Positions 11,837-23,301 of a stretch of 64,000 nt of DNA are shown here, one piece after another (within the stretch, counting starts at the first letter, position 1; each line of letters begins with the position of its first letter). This DNA is from Favolaschia claudopus (lineage: Eukaryota; Basidiomycota; Agaricomycetes; Agaricales; Mycenaceae), in contig JAWWNJ010000295.1 of NCBI GenBank assembly GCA_037176885.1, positions 21,161 through 85,160 on the forward strand, given 5' to 3'. Under the pieces are notes generated by a model, which had not been told where the DNA came from, ran no database searches, and saw nothing but the letters and a program-made list of their open reading frames with translations. The translations under genes and the position numbers were made by a program.

Positions 11837-14800
11837 GGTGCGTATCACATCCTCATATACTCAACTTGGACAAGGCCACGGTGGTACGGTATATTTAGCC
11901 ATCGGTCCGGAAAGTACTTCCTTTTATGCTCGGTTCGGGAGCCGCATTCCTAGCCAAAACGTGCAGGACGTACTATCGCTTGTAAAGTCATCAAACGCGA
12001 TCGGGGCGATTCTGCTATCTTCCGGGAAATTTCCATTTTACTCGCCGTAAAGCATGTGCGATGTCAACTATGAACCCGCTACACACTATGCTAACACACT
12101 TTTGCCTAGCCCAATCTCATCGAACTATTGGACACAGCGCAGGACGAGCTTAACGTGTTTGTTACCTTTATTTCGGCCCAAAGAAAATCTCTGGCTAATT
12201 GTAACCCCATCCAATATAGATACCTGTTTTTTCCAAAATACGACACCAGCCTCCAAGATCACCTTGCTACGCAGATCCTTCTTTCAGACCACGCAGCCAG
12301 GAGAATCGTTTGGCAAATTCTCGATGGCATTCGTTATCTCCACGGCCTAGGGATCTCTCATCGAGGTAAGTCCCCGGGTCAGTTCTGTACTAGCGCGACA
12401 CGTCGATTTGATTTGACGTGCGAGTAGACATCAAGGTATGCTATCCGCTAGGTCTCAGATGACATTATGATAGATGCTCCCAGCCTGATAACATCCTCGT
12501 CTGCACAAGATGGTCAACACAAATTCCCACCTTCTGCATAGCGGATCTCGGAATGGCAACATACCAGGCTCACTCCGGCGCGAACATCTATGGCACAGTC
12601 TCTTTCATGCCTCCCGAAGCGATTGCCTCTTTCGTCGACCCAACCTTGTCCTATGATTTGTGCAGTTCCCATCACGAATCAATGTTCTGCCTTGCTCACA
12701 AACATGCATCTGGAAAATGACGGATGTCTACAGAGGTCTGCGGCAGACACCACAGACACCGCAGACTCGCAGAAAGGCCCCTGTCTGTACTAGAGTGACA
12801 CAGACATTGCATCTCTGCAGCAGACGTCAATAGACCGATAGTGGGACAGTGCTACAGACCGTCAGACACCGTTAGACCAATAGTGAAATAGTGCCACAGA
12901 CCCGTAGACACGTAGACCGATTGATATCAAGGCAGTTGGCAACGCCTTAGGCGCGTCTTTGGTAACCATTTTTGCCTTATTCGGTCATTGATACAGAAAG
13001 AGCGGGTTAGAAAAATCATATTTGGACCAGTATACTACGAGGAACAATGTAGTACACAGAACATGAAAAAAACCCCGCTCTCCACCCACGGGCCACCAGT
13101 CAGCCCACAGTTTACTGGTTTGCAGCGAAGTCCGAAAGATCCATGACCTCAGGGGGAGGGACCGGCGCAATGACATCCTTCAATAGCAGATCTCTGGAAA
13201 GAATATGAGTAAAAAGACCTAGCACCGCAAGGAAACAACGCACCGTGCCTCCGATATCAGCTTTTCCTGGAAGCCACGGGTCAAGAATGAGGCGGGGGCA
13301 AAACGAGCGGGTCCGCCGCCGGGGATTGTCGTCGGGTTAGATGTAAATTGGCGCCAGTCCCGAAGGGTGCTGAGCTCGGCATCAAAATGCGGCTTGTATA
13401 CTTTGCGGGAGAAGGTTTCGCCCAAGAAATGCCCGCTAGAATACTCCATAATGGCTGCGCGGATCTGAAAAGGCGTTGAGTCAAGTAACATCACATAGCT
13501 GAGCCGAACTCACCGCAGTTATAGCCAGCGCAATAGTCACCAGCGAAAGAGTGGGCTTGTGGTTCTGGGATTCATCGGGTGTATCTGGAAATGTGTCGTC
13601 AAAGTATTGCGGAAACTGCATCCCCATTGAGAGCAGATTAGCATAGAGGACACCGCGGATGACAACTGCAATACAAGGGTGCTGGTACATCGAGCCCTTG
13701 ATTGTGCGGTCATGAGGGTTCTGATTTGCGTCAGCGCTGCAGATGTAAAACAAGGAGGACACGTACTGCAAAGACGAAAGCCGATTTGTCAGTCAGCGCG
13801 GCAACGAGTTTGCGGTTGGCTGTAGCAATACGATCTTGCTCCTCTTCTGTGGCGCGCGCGGAGCACGAGATGAAGCCGAATCCGTCGGCGCCCTTGACGG
13901 CAAGACGGGCACAGTCTTTGAAGTCTTTCCTGGCCCCATAGATACGTTCACGGCACTGTATGAAAAGTTAAGGTATATAAACAGCGCTAGTTGATGAATT
14001 CCGCACCAAATCTTGCTCGGCAGCGGTGACGGGATCGAATTCGTCAGGGTTGAGCCTTAGCTGTTCCACCGCCCAATCGAAAGCCTCTTGGACGAAGTCT
14101 GCAAGGTCAGTGCGTGCCTGAAGCCAAGTGTGGTCCGCGTCACTCGTAACTTTGATTCCGATGTACTCATAAGCTTTTTCGATGATGGGGACACGGTCTG
14201 GTGCGATGCTGCTGATGCTACGAGCAGCCGGTTGTTTACGAGATTTTTTCTTGGGCGGTGCGGGCTCCATGGACTCGTCATCGGATAAGCGCTGGAAATA
14301 AAATGAGAGGTAGACGATAGGAAGAAGGATCGCGTACATGGACTGCATTTTCTTTTTGTGTAGGTTGTTGCTCGCTGGACATTGAATGTCGCGGTCGGTG
14401 ACGGTTATCGTGGAGACCGGGGCCGAAGATATTAGTACGGTGAATTAGTGGTTGACGGGTGTGGGCAACAATAGGCGAGCTTGATTCCGAGTCTGGCATC
14501 TGGGTGCTTGGGGAGCTCAAGTCCGAATAGGTGGGGTTTGCAGCTCGACGAATGAGAGGGCGGCGCTGATTGTTTTCGACATGCGTGGACGACATCTAGA
14601 TTACATCATGATTTAGTGGTGACTTCGTGGTCCCGCACACTTAAAGACTTACATTAGCAGTTGCAGAAGGGAATGCTCGGAGGTTTGTGGGGGTTTCAAA
14701 GGTGTTAGTCGTCTGCGGAACACCAGTGGGAAGGGTGGGCTGTAAAACGAGATATTAGATACTCTGACGTCGCAAGATATGAATGATTCTACCATTGCAT

Positions 14801-17800
14801 TGGCAAAGTCTCCGCCACCACTCGAGAATGGCGGCGCGCCGCCATCGCTGTCGTCGGGCATGTCAGCCTGGGGGTCCGCAAACTCTTCGTCTTGATCTTC
14901 GAAGTGAGCTGGGGGAGGACCGACAATTCCTGGCGGACAAATCAGCATTGTATAAGATGACAACTCGGTTTTTTTTACCTTGGAGCTGTGCGAGGAGTTG
15001 CGGGTCAGCGTTAAGCTGAGCGAAGAGCCAGTTGTGCGCCGCATTGGCGTCGTGCCCGAGATTAGAGTGAAAAGGATTAGTGGGGCTGCCTTCCGGCTGT
15101 AAGAATGTGGTGGGGCCGTAATGCTGATTCTGGAGCGGTGTCGAGGTAGAAATGTGACTGTGAACAGGGTGCACGCCGGTGGCGAGATTTTGGACTATTT
15201 GTTGAGGCATGGTGGGCATGGTGTGGCCCGGTGCCGTGGCAGATGAGACCACAGAACCTCTCTGAGAGCGGTTCTCGCGGCGAGCTTGATTTTGCGCCAC
15301 TCTTTCGTCTGTCGTGCAAGTCAATGTTGGTGCATCAGAGTCGGTAAAAAAAAAACTCGCTGTGTTGCTCGATACCCGCAGTGACCACGCGGGCTCTGTG
15401 TCCACGGCCGGAGAGTGAGTTTGCAGGATTGTTGTTGTTGGAGGCGAAATCCTGGCTCGACATTTTGAGAGGGAATGAAGTTGAGTGTAGAGATGGGGGT
15501 GAAAGAAAAGTGGGACGACGTAATCTCTTGCTTTTTCGAGTCTGGTATGAAACGTGAACGCAGCCGATGGCACGCAATTTAGTGGGGGACAACCATCAAA
15601 GTCGGAAACATACGTTTGAGCGGTTTTGGCCGTCAATTCTGCAAAGTCCTCCTTCTCGCTCACAATGCCATCGCAGTGTCAGTACTGTAACGGGTTTTTC
15701 AATGACGGTACCGCTGTACACCACCACCAAGCGCACGCACCTGCATGTAGAAGAGCTCGAGATGAATTTATCCAAAAAAATTTGCTGATCCGCAAACGCC
15801 GCCGCTCGCGCTCCCCGCAAGCCAGCTCCTCTTCCATCATTGGCGCAGGATCCGCACCCGCCGACGAACCCATGGATATCGACTTTCCAGAGCCCACAGC
15901 GGAAGCTAGCGACGATGCGACGGCGCGTGAATTACCCGATGTTGATGCGCAAGATCCTCAACCACCGGCTCCCGAGCCAACGTCAGCGGCAGATTGCGCC
16001 GGAGGACTGTTTGAGGAACGATTCCCGGCCAAGTACGCAGCAGGAGCGACCTACGGTCGTGCAAAGACGATGTTTGAGCACATTCGAGATGATCAGATCT
16101 TGAAGGGAGCTGAAGTGCTCGGACCGTTCGCTGACGAGGAGGAGTGGGAGTTGGCAAAATGGTTGATTAAGAATGTCGGCCATAACGCAGCTGAAGCATT
16201 TTTGAAGCTGCCAATTGTGAGTGGCCTTCCACGCCGGATGAGACAACAGAGGACTGACTGAAGCGGGCTAGGTCACGGATCGTGTTAAGCCTTCGTTTGA
16301 CAACAAGAGATCGTTTCTGGATTCTATCGATCAACTGCCCATTGGCGCGGGCTGGAAAGTCGAGCATGTTACGCTCACCGGCGATATAAAGGACGAGAAT
16401 GGGAAATCGATGACAGAGACAAATGAGCTTTGGTTTCGGGATCCTGTCGAGTGCGTCAGGGAGTTGATAGGGAACCCAGCATTCAAAGATGTAATGGATT
16501 ACGCACCGACACGACTGTTCGTCGATGCGGAAGGGAAGGAAGAGTTCTTGAAAGAGATGTCGTCTGCGAGTTGGTGGTGGAAGATGCAGGTGAGAAACTT
16601 GATGGCGCAGAGACGTATTGATTTGAAACTCACCTTCACCCAGTTACGACTCCCAATAGGATCGACTTGCGTGCCTATCATCTTGTCGTCTGATAAGACC
16701 CGTCTGTCTCAGCAAAGAGGGGACAAATCAGCATGGCCAGTATATCTCACCATCGGCAACATAGCAAAAGACACAAGAAGAAAAGCTTCGTCCCATGCGA
16801 CAATTCTTCTGGGTTATCTCCCAATCGGAAAACTTGACTGCTACACCGACGCCACCCGCTCTGTTGCCAAGTACCGACTGTTCCACTATTGCATGGGGAT
16901 CATCATGAAGTCTCTTGCGGATGCTGGGAATGACGGAGTCCAGATGGTCTGCGCAGACGGTTTCCTGCGTCAAATTCGACCCGTTCTCGCCGCCTACGTG
17001 GCTGATTACCCCGAGCAATGCCTCATCGCATGCTGTATGGAAAACCGTTGTCCAGAATGCACAGTACTGCCAACGGAGCGCGGCTGTCATGGAGTCCATC
17101 GTAAGCGCGACATGGACGAGACCTTGGGCTACATCGACCGTTATCCAAGGGAGTACAAGAGCTCACAATTTAAATGTGAATTTGAAAAGACGCTCGGGCT
17201 ACGTCCTGTGCCCCCGTTCTGGGCTGGTCTACCCCACACCGACATCTTCGAGGTCTTCACGCCTGATATTTTGCACCAGCTGCACAAAGGTGCTTTCAAA
17301 GACCATCTCGTCTCTTGGTGTACCGCGGTGATCGGGCAGAAGGAGATGGATGCGAGATTCAAGTCGATGCCATCGCATCCCGACGTTCGTTACTTCAAGA
17401 ACGGGATCTCAATGGTGTCGCAGTGGACGGGCGGGGAGCACAAGGAGATGGAAAAGGTCTTCGCCGGTCTCATGGCTGGCCACGCTAAGCCCGCCGTCAT
17501 CAAAACTGTCAACGCAGTCATCGATTTCATTTACCTTGCTTCCCTCGAGTCCCACACCACCTCGTCCCTCGCCGCGATGGACGCCGCGCTGGACGTATTC
17601 CATGAGAACAAAGACATTTTCATCGAGCTAAACGCACGTACCCAAGGCCACTTCAATATCCCGAAAATCCACTCAATGGAGCATTACACGCCGGGGATTC
17701 GACGTGTTGGCTGTGCTGACGGCTTCAATACGGAGGGTCCTGAACGCTTGCACATCGACTACGCTAAAGCTGGGTATCGCGCGAGTAATAAGAAAGACTA

Positions 17801-19383
17801 CATTGCCCAGATGACAGTGTGGTTGCAGAGACAGGAAGCCGTCGATAGATTCACGGCATATCTCGCTTGGTGTAAGGACACCCTCCACGAAAACCCTCGG
17901 ACAACAATACCTCCACGTCCACTCCCCCCTCCTTCCACCGACGACGCTGCCGAAATATCCAGAGAAGTAGCTGCTGTCGCCGAGCACCCTTCCGCAGTGG
18001 CCGCACGGCCCGCACAAACACAAGTTACATACAAGATCGCTCGAACCCACCCCCCCGCACTTCGTAACATCGACCTCGCTTCAATCATTGAAGTCGACGG
18101 TTCAAATGCGAGCCAATTTCTTCCCTCTGTCAAAACTTATTTCCGTAAACATGGCTCGGATTTTCTTCCACAGGCTTTCGACCGGTTCAATCTATTCAAG
18201 CGCATTACCATCAAGCTACCTTCCATTCCTCAAGTCAGCGACCTCAAGCTTCGCAATGTCATCCGCGCTTCGCCACCTGTCGCAGCCGTTCCGGGCACGC
18301 GCAATCATGGCGAACGCGCATATCAAGATTTTGCTCTCATCCGCACCGGGGAGCGCAACACCACCACTGATGGTACCGCACTTGAGGGGCTTCGAGTCGC
18401 TCAAGTGCGAGTTCTGTTCAAATTTCCATCCTACTACCCCGCTCCCTTCAACACAGCAAAACCTCTGGCCTACATCGAATGGTTTACACCATTTTCACGG
18501 CCAGAGCCTGCTAGCGGGATGTACGTTGTGCGCCGTTCGACTCGCCGACATCTTCCGTATGCGGAAATAGTCGAGTTGGATCGCATTGCGCGCAATTGCT
18601 ACTTGGTTCCTCGCAGCGAGGCGGGCGCCACGAACCGTCGTTGGAGCAGCGAGGCTGTTACGGACTTATGCTCGACTTTTTACTTTAATCCTCATCTCGA
18701 CTATCACACTTTTTGTATGGTTAAACTTAACCAGTTTAATTCTATTTGACTTGTTTCTACTGTTCACGCCTGCGACACGACTTAGTAGCATAATGAGAGA
18801 CGGTATGTATATCTGGCAACTGGTCATCTCGACAACACGACAGAATAACGCTAAAACGGGAAGCATCACCGGCGCAACCTAGCCGACGTTTCTATCGCTT
18901 GAAGCCGTGTCTATCGAGGTCTGTCGCTTGCGCCAAGGTCTGCGGTCGTCTGTTGTTCTGTGAGTGTCCACGGTAGAAACCCCGCCTCTATTCTGCTAGA
19001 ATGCGTTTCCAGATGTGTATTCAGCCAAGTCGCCGATATGTGGAGTGTTGGCGTCGTGGCATTCATGCTCATCTCGTGCGTTGCGTGTTTTGTCAAATTC
19101 CCGCACCAATCTATTATCCTCAGCGGGTTTCATCCATTTCATTCCATTTACCTACACCACACCCAGGCCAAAATTTCAGCCGGCTTACTTCTTTTTCAGC
19201 CTTGGCTCTCCATTACTTCTGGTAAGAAAGGCATACTCGCCCTGCGAGCCTGGCTTCTGGCTTGTTTCTTACTCCTGCATTACAGGGAACTATCTTGTCG
19301 CTGAATTATGCCACCTTGATCCACTGTACAGGATCACAGCTACATTAGCCCTCCAACATTCGTGGTTTGCCTTGCACATATGA
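11837..19383 (+). CDS. Ser/Thr protein kinase gene interrupted by a Plavaka element in an intron
   Basis: Conserved kinase motifs occur in order across many small exons: glycine loop LGQGHGGTVYLA (exon to 11904), ACKVIK with the ATP lysine and REISIL (11967-12055), LFFPKYDTSL (from 12220), then HR + DIK + PDNILV spread over exons ending 12365, a micro-exon 12428-12435, and 12484-12659. DLG replaces the usual DFG, followed by GTVSFMPPEA. The C-lobe resumes at 19025 with VADMWSVGVVAFMLIS, then GFHPFHS, and ends RITATLALQHSWF with a stop at 19381-19383. All inferred introns are GT-AG, 48-64 nt, except 12660-19024, which holds the 6.3-kb transposon. Splicing 12659 to 19025 keeps the frame exactly. 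It resembles CAMK/CHK-type kinases. The true start codon is upstream of 11837 and not identified. Confidence 0.75.
12717..12930. repeat. Left subterminal AGAC repeats of the Plavaka element
   Basis: The words CAGAC, GTAGACCG and CAGACACCG recur many times over about 200 bp, for example around 12745-12770 and 12845-12925. The right end carries the complementary GTCTG words, including AGGTCTGCGG in both. Arrays like this usually serve as transposase binding sites; that role is inferred. Confidence 0.6.
13112..15463 (-). CDS. DUF6532-type protein, transposon partner gene
   Basis: ATG at 15463 begins MSSQDFASNNNN. GT-AG introns at 15309-15375, 14930-14978, 14740-14792, near 14596-14652, 14293-14338 and 13956-14006 join exons in frame. 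The N-terminal half (about 250 residues) is Pro/Ser/Gln-rich and disordered-looking, with a basic PPKKKSRKQP stretch like a nuclear signal. The C-terminal half has the DUF6532 pattern: TIKGSMYQHPCIAVVIRG, then LSLVTIALAITAVRAAI and YKPHFDAELSTLRDW. It stops at 13112-13114 after VMDLSDFAANQ. DUF6532 proteins are common in Agaricomycetes and lack an assigned function. This one lies head to head with the transposase inside the element termini, which suggests a role in transposition or its regulation. Two exons between 13200 and 13800 were placed less exactly. Confidence 0.7.
15464..15664. promoter_or_regulatory. Shared divergent promoter region of the Plavaka element
   Basis: Only 201 bp separate the ATG of the DUF6532-type gene (15463, minus) from the ATG of the transposase (15665, plus). 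The region must hold both transcription starts, so the two genes are probably co-expressed. No individual promoter element was resolved. Confidence 0.6.
15665..18749 (+). CDS. Plavaka transposase
   Basis: Exon 1 (15665-16216) begins with a Cys/His zinc-binding motif typical of these proteins (QCQYCNGFFNDG, then HHHQAHAPACRR), a basic RKRRRSRS stretch and an acidic linker. A 55-nt intron (16217-16271) separates LKLPI from VTDRVKPSF, in frame. Exon 2 carries the transposase core: LSSDKTRLSQQRGDKSAWPVY, LPIGKLDC, the Cys-rich CCMENRCPECTV, FWAGLPHTDIFEVFTPDILHQ and LHKGAFKDHLVSWC, then GGEHKEMEKVFAGLMAG and NIPKIHSMEHY with GFNTEGPERLHIDYAK. Predicted length is about 1009 residues, full length for the family. 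It would bind the element ends, cut and reinsert the element. No stop or frameshift interrupts it. The start was chosen because it directly precedes the zinc motif. Confidence 0.88.
18870..18975. repeat. Right subterminal GTCT repeats of the Plavaka element
   Basis: GAGGTCTGTCG, AAGGTCTGCGG and TCGTCTGTTG occur close together, complementary to the AGAC words at the left end. They lie just inside the right terminus at 19015. Confidence 0.5.
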
Positions 19384-20921
19384 CACCGGACTACTCGGAA
19401 AGACGGACGATGGATGGATTGAACTCCAATGATACTTACAGTAACTTAATTTGTTATAGAGATTATTCGGTAGCAGAAAAGAGCAGAAAGTAGCTTAGAC
19501 TCATCAAGCCATTTATGATTTGTATGGCACGTCGACCGGTGGAAGATTTGCATCGCAAGAATCCCTAATATTCGAACAGTGATACTCGGATATTCGGCCC
19601 ATGTCCCATGTCTGTGGAGGGAACCAGTCGGATGTATGTCCGAGCTGAGTGAAGGAAGGCCCGGCCAGCCGAGCGGTCGCCGTCAAAGACGAAAGGGGGG
19701 TTCGGTCGAAGGACCGTTTTTGCTGCCGGTGTGAGGTTGGCAAAGAGTAACCCCTTTGTGGATGACGCTCGCCGACTCAGTCTGGATGGTAGATGGAAAG
19801 CGGGAGAGAGCCCAGCCCCACGGGCTCTCCGACGCAATGGGGAATTCTTCGGCGGATCCCCATCGAACTAGGAGAACACGACGCACCAAAGAGTCGGATG
19901 TCCCACTGAGAGCTTGTGTGGAACTCCACCCGCAGAGAGGCTTCCCTGGCTTGAATGCCAAAGTAAATGTAAAAGCGACGCGATGAATAGAATGCAGGTG
20001 TCGCCTGTGACGTACACTCTGCTAGAAAATAGATAGCGGCACGCGTCGCAGAAACATTTACCAAAGCATTCCAGTCACGGACAGCGAATCTGATGGTGGC
20101 GTAATGAGCAATGGAAAAATGCCCGCATGAGGGGCGAGCAGATGGAAATGGCTCGACATCGCGCCAGGAGGGCCCCCAAAGATAGATAGATGTCGACTCC
20201 GACCGAAGAACAAGAAAGAGAAAACAAGAAGAACGCAGCACTTGCGAGCTGCGGGCGTAGCCAGACGGAGGCGGCGGAGTCGACATCAGAGTCAAGAACA
20301 AAGAAGAACGCAGCACTTGCGAGCTGCGGGCGTAGCCAGACGGAGGCGGCGGAGTCGACATCAGAGTCAAGAGCAAGAGACTCTGATCGTCGATCACCGG
20401 TCACCGCTGATCCACAAACCCTGTTCTCGCCGTCACTCGTGCCTCATTAGGGAGAGAACGTCAATTTTCGCCTCCCAGGCCCCCGGTGACTGACGTATAG
20501 GTTCGTCACGTCCATAGAGTAAAACAAGGTCGAATCTGAGAGGTCTATTTGGCGAACCAGCCATCTGACCGCGGTTTTGACTAGATAGGGCGACGCAGCT
20601 CCTCTAAACTAAGCGTTTGCGCGCATTTTGAGAAAAAAAATCGTGATTTTTGAAGCCGCCAGAGCGCCATCAGTGCCAAAAAATAGAGTAAATCAGGCCG
20701 AAATTCGGGTTTTCAATGTGACGAACCTAGTAGGTAGTGTCGCCTCCCCCAGTCTGACATTACGGCACGCTTTCCCACCACGTGTCAGGCCTTACGTTTG
20801 TCAGTCTGACCGCGTCTTAGACGCGTTTTTCAAGTTCAGATGGGCGTGTCGCTTGGACTGAAGGTTCAATGCGCTTGAGAAGCATATTACTACTATAAGT
20901 TGCTCCCACTTCACACCGAAC
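19384..20921. other. No gene supported; contains a 75-bp tandem duplication
   Basis: A 206-codon minus-strand frame (19777-20397) is low in recognisable features and is partly created by a tandem duplication, so it is not accepted as a gene. At 20742-20761 lies GCCTCCCCCAGTCTGACATT, a dispersed repeat end found again inverted at 21549-21568 and, partly, at 62929-62943. Confidence 0.4.
20226..20375. repeat. Two-copy tandem repeat, 75-bp period
   Basis: The 75 bp starting AAGAAGAACGCAGCACTTGC at 20226 are repeated almost exactly from 20301. The period is a multiple of three, so any frame crossing it gains 25 residues twice. It looks like a simple recent duplication. Confidence 0.85.
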
Positions 20922-21334
20922 TAGTGTTGCCGCGATCCGATTTCGAGCTGAGCTCGAGCTGATGGGCAATCAAAATCGGTGCACATCGAGCTGACTCGAG
21001 CTCATGTCCCAGAAATGGAAATACCTGTCTGGAGAGCCTACTTTCACCGGGGTTTGTTACTGGGGGATAATATATAGGGTATTGATTATCTAGGTGACTT
21101 TTTTCGCCTCTCGAGGGCGTGAAGGTCGACGACGACGACCAAAACGGCGGGAAAAGTGCGTGGGATTCAGTGGGATTCGTTATGGCAAACCCGCAACGTC
21201 ATTGGAGTGCCCAACACCTTACGGAACGAGCTCGAGTCGATTCGAGTTTCCATCAAATCGACTGCCTCATTTGGTGTGGACATCAAGGCAAGCTGCGAAT
21301 CGACTCGAGGCAGCTCTGTCTCGCGGCAACACTA
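20922..21334. mobile_element. 413-bp element with inverted ends TAGTGTTGCCGCGA
   Basis: TAGTGTTGCCGCGA at 20922 recurs inverted, ending at 21334 (14 of 14 bases). The interior is rich in CGAGCTCGAG words near both ends and is non-coding. Flanks share CCGAAC but not at a consistent distance, so no target duplication is claimed. It is probably a MITE; superfamily not assigned. Confidence 0.5.
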
Positions 21335-23016
21335 CGGTGACCGAACCACATTTCTGTCCAAAAAAGGAAATTTTCGTACTTTCGTCGAATGTTTCGACAT
21401 TTGAGGAGACTGAGTTATTCCAAATGGTGCCCTGGGGTATTTCTTGAGGTCAGGACGATTGATTTAGCAAAGCTTCCCAACCAGCAGAATACATCCACCG
21501 CTGAGTCTCCGGCCATTACTACATTTGGTAAGTATTTCCCTATTTGGCAATGTCAGACTGGGGGAGGCGTGGGCGAGTCGCAAAGAGTCCTAGACTCTCG
21601 GCCGGAGGCTCTGGAGGAGCGGCAGGGTCGGAGCAGTAGTAGTGGGAGGATTGGCAGTGGTTTGAAAAAGCTAGTAGTTACCGCGGGGGTCCGACCGGAG
21701 TGCGCCCTTATTACATAATAAAGCGGTAGGGCCAATGAGTGGCACGGCCCGCTACCCGGTGATGAAACAGGATTATTTGAACGATTTTGCCAGAATCAAA
21801 GGCGGCAGCTTCTTATTTTTACGAATTACACAGGATACAGGCAGAGCAGATGATAGAAAGGATGACTTCAGAGCTCAGACGAAGTCTGCAGCAGACCTGA
21901 CACGCTGTTCCGCGAGCAGACTGTCTGCTCGCGGAACAGCGTGAGTATCTTGTCTTTGAGGAATTGCGGAACCAATTGTCGCAGATTCGGAGTCACAAAC
22001 ATTTCAAATCCTCACGTTGACTTGGTTCGCTTTCTCAACCAGTTCTTATTCTTTACGCTGAATACAATAGCCCATTTCAAAGCTGAATGTAAGCTGGAGA
22101 AATGCTTGAAGCTTTCGCGCAAGCACTTTATTGCTGCTGTTCGACATCACGACAGGTGAGTGATATGGCACACGAGAAGGCTGAGTTCAAGGTTTGGGAA
22201 ATGGAACGCAAGAACCGAAGGAAATATGATTCGCAATGGACGCCCGAATTTGGCCAGAAGTGGTTATCTGGTCACGGTGCGTTGAGCTTCAAAGGATGCA
22301 ACATATATAGAAGATCGGTCTTCGATGGATGTTGACTTGATTTACTAGGTGGTTGTTGCAAGTCGTAGCCTTGACTTTAAAACGAAAGGTTTCGACTTTT
22401 CGGTTGAGCGCGGCTGTTCGAGATCATTGCTTTGGTAGGTCTGTAGTGGGGATTATATCCACAACGGCAGACGAGTCGAATTTTTTTAGCAATTAAACGA
22501 CACGTTGGATGGTCAAGTCACAGGTCTAGCTGTTGCCTCACGTTGGCCATGTGAGTCAACAAAGGCACCAGTACTGAGGAGATACGTATGTGTGCCTCTT
22601 GATATTGGATTAAAGTTATGTTGCGGTGGGAGATAATATGTAGAGCAGGAGCATGTGGTATTTTTGCAAGTCTCATACGGATATACGGGAATGAGTCGTA
22701 TAACGACTAGTAAACCCATCGCGAACGATGTGGGGAAAAGTGATAGATTTTAGAAGAGGTGTATAGGGTGTTTAAGACGATGGGTAACCGTCCACCGACA
22801 GGCCGCGAGCACATGGAGTTTATAACAGAATGTCAATATGAGAATATGAACACAAAGCAGAAAGCTTACCGGCAGTAGACTCGGGGTCTACGTCGACATC
22901 CATGGCATCATCGAACCGCTATAAGAGAGCAGATACATATCCCGACGTCAAGAGGAAGCACACATCAGGGTGGGAATCTCTGCAGAAAATATCCCAGGTG
23001 CAACTCAAGAAGGGTA
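21335..23016. other. No gene recognised
   Basis: Short ORFs here lack motifs and codon structure. The inverted copy of the dispersed 20-mer is at 21549-21568. CGCTGTTCCGCGAGCAGAC at about 21903 is followed by its inverted counterpart, forming a stem of roughly 18 bp. Nothing else is supported. Confidence 0.35.
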
Positions 23017-23301
23017 CTGTATCTCCCTGTATGGAGGCAACCGTCACGGTAACGGTGGGTCGGTTGCGTTGCCTCGTTTTGACGTGGTCACGGTCACGGT
23101 GAGGGTCGTTTCCTTGAAAAAATCGTGACATCGAAAAATATGGTTTAAATGCCCAAAAAAATCAGTAAGCGCCTTGGGCGCCTTGGACACCCGTTGCCTC
23201 TTTTGGCAACGGTCACGGCTCACGGAGGGTCGGTTGCCTTGAAATAAGGCAACCGTTTTGTCACGGTCGCTTGGCGATTGCCTCCATACAGGGAGATACA
23301 G
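23017..23301. mobile_element. TA-flanked MITE, 285 bp
   Basis: CTGTATCTCCCTGTATGGAG followed by GCAA at 23017 is repeated inverted, ending at 23301. TA flanks both ends (23015-23016 and 23302-23303). The interior holds several GGTCACGGT and GGTCGGTTGC words, also partly inverted. The termini begin CTGTA like the 9756/10801 family, but the rest differs, so it is a separate family of Tc1/mariner-like MITE. Confidence 0.75.

Larger units (their letters stand above)
12707..19015. mobile_element. Plavaka DNA transposon, 6.3 kb, complete
   Basis: The element starts CATCTGGAAA (12707-12716) and ends TTTCCAGATG (19006-19015), a perfect 10-bp inverted terminal repeat, with TG on each side as a possible 2-bp target duplication. 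Inside both ends are AGAC/GTCT-rich subterminal repeats. It carries a Plavaka transposase (plus strand) and a divergent DUF6532-type gene (minus strand). Removing it with one TG leaves a 54-nt intron in the surrounding kinase gene, matching the size of the other introns. Both genes appear intact, so the insertion looks recent and possibly autonomous. Plavaka is a fungal CACTA-like group; its canonical termini are not known to me well enough to confirm the ends from memory. Confidence 0.75.

Noticed and set aside
19777..20397. 206-codon minus-strand ORF
   Set aside because: It is low in recognisable structure, and its N-terminal part is a 25-residue duplication produced by a tandem repeat.
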